From Leptobrachium leishanense (taxonomy: Eukaryota; Chordata; Amphibia; Anura; Megophryidae), in the NCBI GenBank assembly GCA_009667805.1, contig CM019069.1, positions 97,251,204 through 97,315,203 of the forward strand: a stretch of 64,000 nucleotides of DNA, read 5' to 3'. The notes under the pieces were generated by a model that was not told the origin of the DNA, did not search any database, and saw only the letters and a list, made by a program, of their open reading frames with translations. The translations under genes were made by a program, and so were the position numbers. Below are positions 48,809-59,619 of this stretch, in pieces. The first letter of the stretch is position 1, and each line of letters starts with the position of its first letter.

Positions 48809-49493
48809 TTAACAAGTATTTGCAATGAAGACTTGTGAGATAGAAGAAAACACACAGTATTTACATTCGATCCTCCCCATCTGCCATGCTACTTGACCAC
48901 CATCTGACATAAAAAATTCGGCCAACATGTCCCGAAAACGAAAGTTGGCTCTATTTACATTCTGAGGTGCGGTGCTCTCACAGTGCTCGAAGCCAGCAAT
49001 ATTTAAAGAGTCTTCAAAAATGTAGCTGTCTCGGCTTCTGACAAAGTTGTGTAATACACAACAGCATTTTACAATATCTACTGCAAAATCCACATTTACA
49101 CACAATGGGCGATGAAAAATGCGCCATTTATTACTCAGGATACCAAAGGAGCATTCCACATAGCGTCTAGCTCTGGACAGACGATAATTGAACACACGTT
49201 TTTTCTCGTTCAACTGTGTTCCAGAATATGGATGCAGTAAATTAGGGTACAGTCCAAATGCCTCGTCCCCCACAAAGGCAAATGGTACAGAAGTGTCTGT
49301 GCCAGGTAACTTTTTTGGGAGAGGTATGCTCAGGTTCCGCCTCTGAATTTGGTCCCAGAGGGTCGAGTTTCGAAACACTGTGGAGTCCGAGTCCTTTCCA
49401 TATGATCCTATATCCACGTATGTGAAGCAGTAATTTGAGTCGGCTACAGCCAGTAGTCCGATTTAAAAAAAATGTTTGTAATTCATGTAAAGG
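48809..49493 (-). pseudogene. Harbinger transposase, exon 2, C-terminal part
   Basis: The minus strand reads LLAVADSNYCFTYVDIGSYG (region of the second catalytic Asp), FVGDEAFGLYPNLLHPY, then SRARRYVECSFGILSNKWRI (catalytic Glu), VVLHNF-type CVLHNFVRSRD and the C-terminus. This is the DDE_Tnp_4/HARBI1-like arrangement. An in-frame TAA follows KHFF at ~49466, so the copy is broken apart from the gypsy insertion, which separates this part from 55032-55291 at the AAAGG duplication. Confidence 0.9.
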
Positions 49494-50094
49494 TGTCACG
49501 GATCCCCCTGGTTACCAAGATGGTGGTCCCTTTACGCAGACCGCTCACTACCCTTCCGATCCTTAGAGTGGTCGGCACGTCTAGACAGATACAGAATACG
49601 TCAAGATAGGTATACACAAAGAACGATACTAGGAGGGTACACAAGACCTTAGAATGGTTGGCTCTTCCCAAGACCTAAACAATAGAAGAGGTAGTCTGAT
49701 GCGTGCTTAGGATGCCACACAGACTGACCTCAATACTAAGATAGAAGAGTAAACGCCAATACCAGGGGTTATGCACAGAATGGTTCGTTTGCCAATGCCA
49801 GGGGTCGGTACACAGAATGGTCAGTTTGCCAAATGCCAAGGGTCAATACACAGAATAGCCAATAATTTACAACAGAATACAAGAGCTCTGCGGGAAGTAA
49901 CTACCACGTCAGGGCACCAGTGAGAATGAGAAGCCGGGCTTTAAACTCTGCGGGTCCGCGTCATACGCCTGGCCCCGCCCCCCGGCGTCCCACGTGTGCG
50001 GAAGCGTTCCGCGATATCACTCGGCGCCTGGCCAGCGAGCAGCGAGGAAGCCGCTGCCAGGCGCCGAGAGGGGGGGCCGCGGACAACCGTCACA
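49494..50094 (-). repeat. Gypsy 3' LTR
   Basis: 601 bp, nearly identical to 54429-55031. In coding orientation it is the downstream LTR, preceded by a purine tract. It contains GCCCTGACGT (complement of 49906-49915). Confidence 0.93.
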
Positions 50095-50469
50095 GAACCC
50101 CCCCTCTACGGGCGGCCACTGGACGACCCCCAGGGGCACAGGGATGAGCCAAATAGAAGGCCTTCACCAAGCGAGGGGCATGAACCTCAGTAGCCGGAAG
50201 CCAAGAGCGGTCCTCCGGACCGTAGCCCACCCAGTCCACTAAGTACTGAAGGACCCCCCTAGAAACCCTGGCGTCCAGAATGGCCTTAACTTCAAACTCC
50301 TCCTCGCCCTCCACAGAGACCGGAGGAGGGGGGACACGGGCCCTGGTGTACCGATTACACAAAAGCGGTTTTAAAAGGCTCACGTGGAACACGTTGTGTA
50401 TCCTGATATGGGAGGGCAGTGCCAAGGCATAGGAGACCGGGCTGAGTCGCCGCAGTATCTTGTAAGGGC
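50090..50469 (-). pseudogene. Gypsy integrase C-terminus and chromodomain, out of frame
   Basis: The minus strand reads [20 protein letters not shown], the integrase C-terminal module, and then a chromodomain ([37 protein letters not shown]). Chromodomains of this branch are thought to guide integration through histone binding. A one-base frame break near 50485 separates it from the pol frame upstream; otherwise it looks intact. The end overlaps the LTR by a few bases. Confidence 0.88.
50095..50107 (-). promoter_or_regulatory. Polypurine tract (plus-strand primer)
   Basis: AGAGGGGGGGTTC in coding orientation, directly against the 3' LTR. Retroelements use such a tract, resistant to RNase H, to start second-strand synthesis. 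Confidence 0.8.
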
Positions 50470-53379
50470 CTATGTATCTGGGGCTAGTTTCATCGATGGC
50501 ACTAAGAGCTTAATGTTCCGCGAAGAAAGCCAAACCCTGTCCCCGACTTGATACACAGGTGCTGGTCCCCTACGTCTATCGGCCTTCGTTTTCTGGACAA
50601 TACTGCTCCTCTCCAGTGCCTGTTTAACCCTCCCCCAGGTCTCAGTCAATGACGCCAAGTGCTCATCCAGAGCAGGAATCGCGGTATCAGGAAATGCAGT
50701 GGGAAGCACGGGAGGATCAAATCCGTAAACCGTGAAGAAAGGGGAATGACCACTGGCTTCACTCACGGCACTGTTTAGGGCATACTCGGCCCAAGGTAGC
50801 AGGTCTGACCAATTATCCTGTCGTTCAGATATGAAACACCTGAGATACTTCTCAACATTTTGATTGGCCCTTTCTGCTGCCCCGTTCGTTTGGGGGTGAT
50901 AGGCCGAGGAGAAGGACAGGTCTATTCCCACATTCTTGCAGAACCCCCTCCAGAATCTGGAGACAAACTGGGTCCCCCTATCAGAAACAATCCCAAGAGG
51001 GATACCGTGTATGCGGACCACGTTGGCGATGAAAATGGGCACCAGCTCGGCTGCTGACGGTAGCTTCCGAAGAGGAACATAGTGACCCATTTTGGAAAAG
51101 CGATCTATAATCGTGAGTATAACAGTATTCCCTTTGGACTCGGGTAACTCTACTATAAAATCCATGGCTATCTGCGACCATGGTCGTTCGGGGATAGGCA
51201 GGGGCTGGAGTAAACCAATGGGCGCTGTCTTAGGACTCTTATTTCTTGTGCATACCTCGCACACGGCTATGTAATCTTTAATATCCCGGCGCATCGTGGG
51301 CCACCATAGCAGTTTTCGGATGCTAGCCACTGTTTTGGTGATCCCCATATGCCCAGAGGTTTTATTGTCATGGTAAATCTTAAGGACTTCTTCTCTTTCC
51401 TTCTCAGGTACAAAGAGCTTCGCGGGAGGCCTCCCCCCCGGAGCCTTATCTTGGACAGTCTGCAATCGGATCATCAGAGGGGATGAGACACTAATCGTGG
51501 TAGAGGCTATAATCCTCTCCTGAGGTACAATGGGATGTTGATCCTGCACGTTATGTTCATAGGATTCATACTGTCTAGATAACGCATCTGCTTTAATGTT
51601 TCTTGACCCAGGTCTATATGTGAGGACGAAATTAAAACTTGAAAGAAACAAAGACCATCTCGCTTGTCTGGCGTTCAATCGTTTCGCGTCTCCAATGTAC
51701 GTGAGATTCTTATGATCAGTTATGATAACGATTGGGTCCGTAGATCCCTCTAATAAGTATCTCCACTCTGCCAAGGCTGCGATAACTGCTAACAACTCTC
51801 TATTACCGATGTCATAGTTTCTCTCGGCCGGAGACAACTTCCGGGAATAGAAGCCGCATGGATGCAAAGGTTTATCGGGTGCCCGCCTTTGGGACAAGAC
51901 TGCTCCAAGACCGAGTTCGGAGGCGTCAACCTCGAGTTGGAAGGGCAGAGCTGGATCAGGATGTCGGAGAACAGGGGCAGTCGTGAATGCCTGTTTGAGG
52001 GCCTCGAAGGCTTGCCTGGCCTGGGGTGTCCATTTCTGATTTCCCACCCCTTTCCTAGTCATGGCCGTGAGAGGAGCTACCAAGGCCGAAAAGTCTTTAA
52101 TGAACCTTCGATAATAGTTGGTAAAACCTAGAAACCTCTGAATGGCTTTAAGCCCTTGGGGTAGGGGCCAGTCGAGGATTGCCGACAATTTACCAGGATC
52201 CATCTGAAACCCCTCAGGGGTTATGATATACCCAAGGAAGTGCACCTTCTCTATATCAAATAGGCACTTTTCTAATTTGCAGTATAAGCCGGCCTTCAAT
52301 AGTCTCCTTAACACTTGTTGCACATGGGCGTGATGGGTCTCCTTATCTGGAGAGTATATCAGGATGTCATCGAGATACACTATGACGAATGTTTGCAGAA
52401 AATCCCTTAGGGTGTCATTTATGAGATCCTGAAACACAGCTGGCGCGTTACATAAGCCAAAGGGCATTACCAGGTATTCGTAATGCCCGCTACGCGTATT
52501 AAAAGCCGTCTTCCACTCGTGCCCCTTTTTCACCCTTATCAGATTGTAGGCCCCGCGTAAATCGAGCTTCGTGTATATACGGGCCCCTTTCAGTCGGTCG
52601 AACAACTCTGTTATAAGGGGTATGGGATATGCATTTCTTATGGTTATTCTGTTTAAACCTCTATAATCTATGCATGGTCGCAAGTCTCCCTCTTTCTTGG
52701 AGACGAAAAAGAAACCAGCTCCTGCTGGGGAGGAGGACCGTCTAATGAATCCACGCTCGAGATTCTCTTTTATATACTCCTCCATAATGTCGTTCTCCTT
52801 TTGCGACAAGGGGTATACATGTCCTCTGGGAGGCATAGTACCGGGGAGTAACTCTATGGCACAGTCATACGGGCGATGTGGTGGTAAAACCTCAGTCCTG
52901 GCCTTCGAAAAAACCTCCTTTAATGCCTGATAACAGTCAGGGACTACTGTGGATAAAGGAGGTGCTGTGGCGATATTAAGGCTACCAATAACAGTGACCC
53001 TGCCCATGCATTTCAACTGGCAACTGGGACCCCAACATTTTATGTCTCTCTGGACCCAATCAATCACTGGGTTATGCTCAGTCAACCATGGAAACCCTAG
53101 GACGACGGGGCATGAGGGAGAGTCAATAATCTGGAATCGTATGGTTTCCCGGTGCAAAACCCCTGTGTTCATGCATACCTCTATAGTGTCGTGGGTGATA
53201 TGGGGACATGACAAGGGTTTCCCGTCTATGGCCTCCACCATTAGAGGTCTTTCTTTGAGAACTAGAGGCATGAGGTTCTTGGAGGCAAACACTCTATCCA
53301 TAAAGTTACCTGAGGCTCCAGAGTCTAGGAACGCCTCAGTCTCGAGGTGCACCCCCTCCCAGGTTAAGGAGATGGGCAC
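50470..53379 (-). pseudogene. pol: Gypsy pol: protease, RT, RNase H, integrase (969-residue open frame)
   Basis: Within the open frame: protease DSGA at residues 19-22; reverse transcriptase ~190-420 with YLDD at 335-338; RNase H with Asp485, Glu528 and TDHK near 555; integrase HHCC finger near 670-710, core with Asp740, Asp800 and Glu836. All the catalytic residues expected are present and the frame has no internal stop, unusual for this window. It ends early at a frame break near 50485, before the chromodomain. At the 5' side it overlaps gag in another frame at an 11-nt A run (53391-53401). It is inactive as it stands only because of these short breaks. Confidence 0.93.
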
Positions 53380-54414
53380 CAGAATCCGGGTTTTTTTTTT
53401 TCGTTATCAACAAAGGAGGCATAGAGCGAACCGATTACCTGGCTAGTAGGTGTTCTCTGGCCCGGCTTGCCAGTGTCACCCCTGCCACCCCTGGGTCTTT
53501 GAGGACATTGAAGACGAAAATGCCCTGCCCCGGCACAGTAAAAACAGAGCCCCCTTTCCCTTCTGTAAGTTCTCTCAGCCTCTGAAATACCTGTTCTACC
53601 TATCTGCATGGGTTCCACGACCGGTAGATCGGTTCTTTCTGGCTCTGAAGTACCTGACGTATTGGTGTGTCTGGGTACCAAGGGTAAAGGAGGCAAAACC
53701 CTTCTGGGTCTGTCTCTAGAATGCCTCCTGTCCCTAATTTGGTCGTCCATGGCAATACAGAAATCAACCAAATGGTCCAGATGTTCTGGCAACTTCAAGG
53801 GAGCCAGCTCAAACATCAAAGCCTCGTTCAGGCCTTCGGTAAACGCCAAGGTTAAAACGTCGTTAGGCCAGTGTACCTCAGAAGTCAAGGTCTTAAATTC
53901 TATGGCATAGTCGGAGACTCTCCTATTACCTTGCTTAATGTGGAATAAGGACCTGCCTGCATTGGTGGCCCTTCTAGAGGGATCAAACGTACGTTTTAGT
54001 TCAGAGGTAAAGCCCTCATAGTCATATATGATGGGCTTTTTGTTTTCCCACAATGGCGTGGCCCACAGTAACGCTTTATCAGTTAAATGGTTAATTAGGT
54101 AGCCTACTTTGGCTTTATCGGATACACAGGAGCCTGGATTGTTCTCGAATAGAATCTCTAGTTGGGTCAAAAAAACCCCGACACAAGTTAGGCGTACCAT
54201 CATAGCGTACGGGTGCCTTCATACTGAGCCTACACCCCTCGGGTGAGGCCGAACTGGCCCTAGGCAATACTGGTTCTGGAGGACTTGCAGTACCAGTAGT
54301 GGATCGATTCAACAGGGTTTGCAGAGCAAGAGCAATTTGGTCCATCCTGTGGTCCTGCTCTTCTTGTCGGGCTGCAATTCTTGTCAACTGAGAAGAGAGG
54401 TCTGCGGGATCCAT
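53364..54414 (-). pseudogene. gag: Gypsy gag with zinc knuckle, frameshifted
   Basis: The start ATG at 54414-54412 is only 14 nt from the 5' LTR. The N-terminal ~75 residues (DPADLSSQLTRIAARQEEQD, likely coiled coil) pass through a T/A run near 54170 where the frame changes; the second frame covers the capsid-like region and a CCHC knuckle (CFYCAGAGHFRLQC, ~53560-53518). It ends just past the A11 run that precedes pol. Gag forms the particle and packages element RNA. Confidence 0.9.
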
Positions 54415-54428
54415 TGGCCCTGACGTAA
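54411..54428 (-). promoter_or_regulatory. Candidate primer-binding site of self-priming type
   Basis: In coding orientation the first 18 nt after the 5' LTR read TTACGTCAGGGCCAATGG and overlap the gag ATG. ACGTCAGGGC is exactly complementary to GCCCTGACGT in the LTR (54843-54852), which lies about 25 nt downstream of a TTTAAA box, where the transcript would start. Tf1-type chromoviruses prime reverse transcription with their own RNA 5' end in this way. Confidence 0.6.
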
Positions 54429-55031
54429 TGTCACGGATCCCCCTGGTTACCAAGATGGTGGTCCCTTTACGCAGACCGCTCACTACCCTTCCGATCCTTA
54501 GAGTGGTCGGCACGTCTAGACAGATACAGAATACGTCAAGATAGGTATACACAAAGAACGATACTAGGAGGGTACACAAGACCTTAGAATGGTTGGCTCT
54601 TCCCAAGACCTAAACAATAGAAGAGGTAGTCTGATGCGTGCTTAGGATGCCACACAGACTGACCTCAATACTAAGATAGAAGAGTAAACGCCAATACCAG
54701 GGGTTATGCACAGAAAATGGTTCGTTTGCCAATGCCAGGGGTCGGTACACAGAATGGTCAGTTTGCCAATGCCAAGGGTCAATACACAGAATAGCCAATA
54801 ATTTAACAACAGAATACAAGAGCTCTGCGGGAAGTAACTACCACGTCAGGGCACCAGTGAGAATGAGAAGCCGGGCTTTAAACTCTGCGGGTCCGCGTCA
54901 TACGCCTGGCCCCGCCCCCCGGCGTCCCACGTGTGCGGAAGCGTTCCGCGATATCACTCGGCGCCTGGCCAGCGAGCAGCGAGGAAGCCGCTGCCAGGCG
55001 CCGGGAGGGGGGGCCGCGGACAACCGTCACA
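54429..55031 (-). repeat. Gypsy 5' LTR
   Basis: 603 bp. In coding orientation it contains a GC-rich upstream part, a TTTAAA box (~54880) and, ~25 nt further, the presumed start GGTGCCCTGACG. Its complement ends abut transposase exon 2 at the AAAGG duplication. Confidence 0.93.
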
Positions 55032-55291
55032 AAAGGGAACCACTATGCTCAGGCTTTATAACTCTAATGTGTTTCCCGTCCACCGCTCCAAGGCAGTTGG
55101 GGAATTGAGCTCTTCGCTCGAAACCTTGCGCAATTTGGGCCCATGTGTCCTCTGTGGGTGTCGGAATACATTCGTCCTTTAGTGTGTCCCATATCGTCTG
55201 GCAGACTTTCCGGATCAGTACACCCGCTGTCGACCTTCCAATACGAAAGATGTAATGAATATCCTGCAAACTGCATCCACTTGCAAGATAC
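55032..55291 (-). pseudogene. Harbinger transposase, exon 2, N-terminal part
   Basis: The acceptor TTTTTGCAG|G at 55292/55291 opens a frame reading YLASGCSLQDIHYIFRIGRS, then TWAQIAQGFERRAQFPNCLG and AVDGKHIRV with the first catalytic Asp. It ends at the gypsy insertion. The phase agrees with exon 1 (56679). Confidence 0.88.
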
Positions 55292-55369
55292 CTGCAAAAA
55301 CAAAAATAAAGATTTTAGGTTATGAGTACATTAACTCACTTACTTATGTCATTCTGTTATGTTTTTTAG

Positions 55370-56082
55370 TACAAGAAGTAATGGTGAAATGGAGAACAGT
55401 GAGAGACAACTATATACGCAGCATGAAGAAACAGGAAGAAACATCACGATCAGGATCAGGGGCCAAGAAGATCCGCACCTATCTTCATGCTAAGCATCTG
55501 TCTTTTCTTAAAAAAAGTATAGAGCCAAGAACCACAGTCAGCAGTGTTGAGGCGACACCTTCAACCTCCAAAAAACCGGCACAACCAAGACCATCTGGCT
55601 CAATGGAAACTGGTCCATCGATCGTTATACCACCAAGCCCAACGATGAGCACTGATGTGGACCCAGAGCAGGAGCTAGAGATGCTACCTGAAGAAGGAGG
55701 TGATCAAACAAGCCCTGTTCCTACATCTGCTGCGGGGAAAAAAACACCAAGGCGCAAAAGGGGATCAGCAACCATGGATGATGAGCTTCTTAAATTTATG
55801 CAAACACACCAGCCAAGACCATCTAAGATCGAGGAGGATCATGATGTGGCGTTTCTTTATTCATTGATTCCAATAATTAAAAAATTAACACCGCAGCAGA
55901 ATTCACAGTTCCGGGTACACATTGTCCAGACACTTGATCGCATGGTGTATCCACCCTCAAACCCCCCTGTGCCGCATGCTGTAGTACCTCTATCCCAGAC
56001 ATCATCATCTGGCAGTGGTTACTATAGTGAATACCTGGCAGAACCATTAGACCCTGAAGAGCCAGGCTATACAAATTTATAG
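55370..56082 (+). pseudogene. Harbinger accessory gene, exon 2 (MADF end, BESS motif)
   Basis: The acceptor TGTTTTTTAG precedes 55370, and the phase fits exon 1. The frame (236 codons, stop at 56080-56082) starts VQEVMVKWRTVRDNYIRSMK, the second half of a MADF domain, continues with HAKHLSFLKKSIEPR, a Ser/Pro-rich linker, a basic cluster (KKTPRRKRG, possible nuclear signal) and a BESS motif (AFLYSLIPIIKKLTPQQNSQ, ~55846-55940), and ends GYTNL. MADF-BESS proteins bind DNA and self-associate through BESS. This exon is undamaged; the only lesion is the stop in exon 1. Confidence 0.85.
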
Positions 56083-56289
56083 TTGAATAGTTCTCTATAT
56101 TGTTTGTTATTGTTTTGTTTTTGTACTTTTACGAAAAAAAAATCGAATGTTTTTGTGTATTTATTTTTCATAAAAGGATAAAAATTGTAGGCACTATTAA
56201 AAAAATCCAATTAATACTTTTCAGCCTTTAAATTTTGAAAGAAAAGCTTAAACATTTTTAGGCACCAAACTTCGTTGTTTTTGTCATTT

Positions 56290-56600
56290 TATTGAGTAAG
56301 GCCGGGCTTTGTGTAAATGTGTGCAGCCAAACTGTTTTTAACATCGAAACCTATGGGAATCGCCTGAATAAACCTGTTGAATGAAACCACCAAACAGCAG
56401 GGCATTTTGGCAAATTTTCACTGCAGTTCAGTGTTTCTGAATAGATTAACCATTGATTCTCTATAGGGGATTTCACTGCCCTCGAACAGGCACTGTATGT
56501 GCTGGCAGTTGGCAAAAATTTGGGGCACTGCCTGCTCTCCGAATGGCCAGGAAATGTCACCATACGCTGAAAATCCGCGTTCATTTATATTACGAGGCCT
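56290..56600 (-). mobile_element. Family Y fragment inside the transposase intron
   Basis: Reverse-complement match to 32100-32340 (GGGGATTTCACTGCCCTCGA, AACAGGCACTG, GAATAAACCTG). Borders are approximate. Confidence 0.65.
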
Positions 56601-56678
56601 GATCGGCTCTCTTTATAACCGGTTGCATATGTTGTGAGGTCTTTGCGTGGGTAGGAAACTACAGAGTTCATTTCCTAC

Positions 56679-56971
56679 CGTAATGTGAGGACCAGCAACT
56701 CCTCTGGTGATATGGCGGTCCTCATGTTGGTGTCCATCTTCATCAACGGCTCTCTCACAGTGGCCAACAGCTCGTCGAATGATGTTATTGACATGCGGAG
56801 GTAATTGAAGAACTTTACCGGGTCTTCCTCACGAAGTGGCCTGTACAGCGTCTGGAACGCACCATGGCGGTGTCGGACCTAGTTGATAGGATGCACCCAC
56901 CACTTTCGTCTTTTCTTCTTCAGATAAACATATGTTGCGATAGCAAACGCCACAGCCTCTACTGCATCCAT
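56679..56971 (-). pseudogene. Harbinger transposase, exon 1
   Basis: The ATG at 56971-56969 starts a frame with MDAVEAVAFAIATYVYLKKK, then KWWVHPIN, a TAG stop (56881-56879, codon 31), and in the same frame GAFQTLYRPLREEDPVKFFN, YLRMSITSFDELLATV and TNMRTAISPEELLVLTL, the standard N-terminus of Harbinger transposases. It ends TTACG|GTAGG at 56679/56678, a splice donor whose phase (2) matches exon 2. The 1387-bp intron contains exon 2 of the MADF gene on the other strand. Confidence 0.88.
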
Positions 56972-57215
56972 CTTGCTCCAAACACCAAAATACTCTAAAT
57001 TTTTTTCACTTTCCCTCCTTTTTTTTCACTTTCACTCTTTTTTTTTCAACGTCCGTAATTATTAACTTTGTCTGTTTGAACACAATATCTCCCGTGAAAA
57101 TTTGCGTCCGCTGCGGACGCACTTTTTCAGTACACACAATATCTCCCGTCAAAAATTACGTTCGTAACGGACGCACTGTGCGCAGTACCTATACGCTCGT
57201 GTGCCGGCAGCCTAA

Positions 57216-57720
57216 ACGGGGAAGAAGATTTTCACGCCCCCCAGTTTGGCACCAGGCCAGAGCAGTAAGGCGGCCAGCCGCCTGTGCTACCTTACCCTAG
57301 CACCGGCCCTGTGCGGATGGAGCCGCCGATCTCACTGCGGGATGGGAGGTGAGTTTGTGATTGGGGGGGGGATTTCAGCTGGTGCTGACTGTTTCGGCAA
57401 AGCGGAATCCATTAGCACCTGATTCTAGCAATGGTTAACTTTCAAGTTAACCGCAGCTTGGCATAAGTAGCGATAGGACTTTGTAATTCTAACGCTAATT
57501 AACACTTTGCGCTTCCCATGTTAAGCATAGGGAGCGCAAAGTACAGTAAGCTTGCGCTAAAAGCACAAGATCCAAATCACAAACTTTTTTTTAGCCCGTT
57601 AGCATTCGGATTGTAATATGGTTCGCCCGCGCTAGGGCAACCAGAGCAGACATTATTGCTCACACAGGTGAATGCTAACATTAGCGTTAGTAATGTAATA
57701 TGGCCCTAAATGTTCGCCTG
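57216..57720. mobile_element. Harbinger-like MITE (family X), right end
   Basis: The shared module is at 57493-57557 (CTTCCCATGTTAAGCATAGG, then GCGCAAAGTACAGTAAGCTT). The right end is AATGTAATATGGCCC near 57713, similar to the end at 25796. The left part abuts the Harbinger TSD, so that element may have inserted in or beside it. Confidence 0.6.
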
Positions 57721-58430
57721 GCTCATTCATGGTGATTATGGGGAAAATGACCGTTGACAAAAGCTAGAGGTAGGCAAAATCAAGCACAACAGAGGTCCCA
57801 CAGACCCAAGTTTTGTAGTAAGCCAATGCTAAACACCATATTCAAGCAATTTCTCCAGCTGTCTTTTGTTCTCTAAAATGCATGATACTCTACCAGGGAG
57901 TTTTGAGATACAAAGGAATTTTTTGTTCTGGGTAAGTCTTGAGACCGTAATTCGGTGCAGCAAAATTTAAAAGAATATCAATTTCCAGCTTACATTCTAT
58001 TGGAGCCCACCTCGGCTCCTATTTCAAGGCATATGGAATTTTTTTAGGACAATATTCCACTAAGCCATCTCCAAAATGACTCAAGCAGCAGAACGGTCAA
58101 CAATAAACACTCATTAAAAACAATGATACCATTAAAATATAGCTACCAGAACACATTTCGACGAGATTATGACTTCATCAGCTGGCTTCCAAATGTTTAA
58201 CCCGTTCTGCTGTTATTATATAGTGTCCTTAATTGGTGCTTAATTGTGAGTTCCAAGCCTCCTCTTGTATTGTGTCTTGGGCATGCGCGATCCCTCTGTG
58301 GTTCACCTTGGAACGTGGGCGTTACATATCGTCCTCCAACATCTTGGACATGAGCAGTTCATATGCGTTTCCCTCAGAACATGTTTTCGATCGCGATCCA
58401 TTTCTTCTTCTTGTTTCTAGGTCTCGGAAC
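57721..58430. other. No recognised gene; one frog-repeat-like motif
   Basis: CATTTCGACGAGATTATGAC, then TTCATCAGCTGG near 58155-58187, resembles the ATTTCGTC motif in the inverted repeat at 23790. No borders found. Confidence 0.4.
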
Positions 58431-58894
58431 TAGGGATGAGCGGTTCGGGTTCGGACAGTTTGGAATTCGGCCCGAATTTAGCCTGTTCGGGTAGATCGCG
58501 AACTCCGAACATTTCCGGGTGTTCGGCGCATGTTCGAGTCCACAATGCATCACAATGGCCCACAATGCATTTTCCCACTGGCCTGAAACTCGTAATTGGC
58601 TACAGCCTTTCACCTGACCACAAGTCTGGTGCAAGACAGGTTCAACAGTATGCCAATCACCGCTCAGAGTCCTGATTGGGCAAATTTTGCCCAATCATGG
58701 GCTCACAGAGCTAAGTCCCGCAGCACACTATATAACGTTTCCACGCGCCGATTCTGCACGCATTTCAGAGGAAATTTCAGAGGAGATTGTTGTGTGTTGT
58801 TACTGCCGGTCTGCCACCCTACTGGGGGGGTCTGGGGGGTCTAATTTCTACAAAATATCAGGGAATTGATATGTGTGTCTTGTCACTGTGCCAG

Positions 58895-59410
58895 CAAGTT
58901 TTTTTGGGGTCACTAATTTCTTTAAAACATTTGTGAATTGAGGTGATGTGTGTCTTGTCACACAGCCAGTACCACGCAGTATTTTGGGGCTCACCAATTT
59001 CTTTAAAACATTTGTGAATTGAGGTGATCTTCTGTGTCTTGTCACACAGCCAGTACCACGCAGTATTTTGGGGCTCACTAATTTCTTTAAAACATTTGTG
59101 AATTGAGGTGATCTGTGTCTTGTCACACAGCCAGTCCCACGCAGTATTTTGGGGCTCACTAATTTCTTTAAAACATTTGTGAATTGAGGTGATCTGTGTC
59201 TTGTCACACAGCCAGTACCACGAGGTATTTTGGGGCTCACTAATTTCTTTAAAACATTTGTGAATTGAGGTGATCTGTGTCTTGTCACACAGCCAGTACC
59301 ACGAGGTATTTTGGGGCTCACTAATTTCTTTAAAACATTTGTGAATTGAGGTGATCTTCTGTGTCTTGTCACACAGCCAGTACCACGCACTATTTTTGGG
59401 GTCACTAATT
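58895..59410 (+). repeat. 81-bp tandem repeat, ~6 copies
   Basis: Unit includes TTTGTGAATTGAGGTGATCT, TGTCACACAGCCAGTACCAC and GGGGCTCACTAATTTC; the spacing is 81 bp (59098 to 59179), with a 3-bp TTC length variant. Frames across it are repeat artefacts. Confidence 0.92.
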
Positions 59411-59619
59411 TCTACAAAATATTTGGGAATTGTTATAATTAGGGATGCACCGATACCGATACTAGTATCGATATCGGTGCCGATACCGGGTACTGCAGGA
59501 GTACTTGGTACTCGTGCAGTACCCCCGATATTTTATTCCGATACCGGAAGCCGGCATTGAGCCGGCTTGCCGGTATCCGAGGGGCTGGGGCGACTGTCTG
59601 AATGCTCTATCTGCATTCG

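Larger units (their letters stand above)
49494..55031 (-). mobile_element. Ty3/gypsy LTR retrotransposon (chromovirus), complete, young
   Basis: 5538 bp, transcribed leftward. LTRs at 49494-50094 and 54429-55031 begin TGT and end ACA; by eye they differ by one substitution and three small indels. AAAGG flanks it at 49489-49493 and 55032-55036. Coding order gag, protease, reverse transcriptase, RNase H, integrase, chromodomain identifies the chromovirus branch of Metaviridae. No envelope-like gene is present. Frame breaks exist near 54170, 53395 and 50485. It lies in exon 2 of the Harbinger transposase. Confidence 0.95.
47981..57212. mobile_element. Two-gene PIF/Harbinger transposon with interlocked genes
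   Basis: TAA flanks both sides (47978-47980 and 57213-57215). The ends are GGCCCCCGGCATACGAGCG and, as complement, GGCTGCCGGCACACGAGCG. The element encodes a DDE transposase on the minus strand and a MADF/BESS protein on the plus strand, each with two exons interleaved with the other's. Without the gypsy insertion and its TSD (5543 bp) it is ~3.7 kb. Harbinger elements are known to need a second, DNA-binding protein that brings the transposase to the ends and the nucleus. Both genes carry in-frame stops, so this copy is dead. Confidence 0.9.

Noticed and set aside
49494..55031. Envelope gene that would make this element a retrovirus-like agent
   Set aside because: After the chromodomain the coding region ends directly at the polypurine tract and LTR; there is no room for an envelope.
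58848..59405. 185-residue minus-strand frame with repeated peptide
   Set aside because: 81-bp unit is a multiple of three; this is the tandem repeat read in an open frame.
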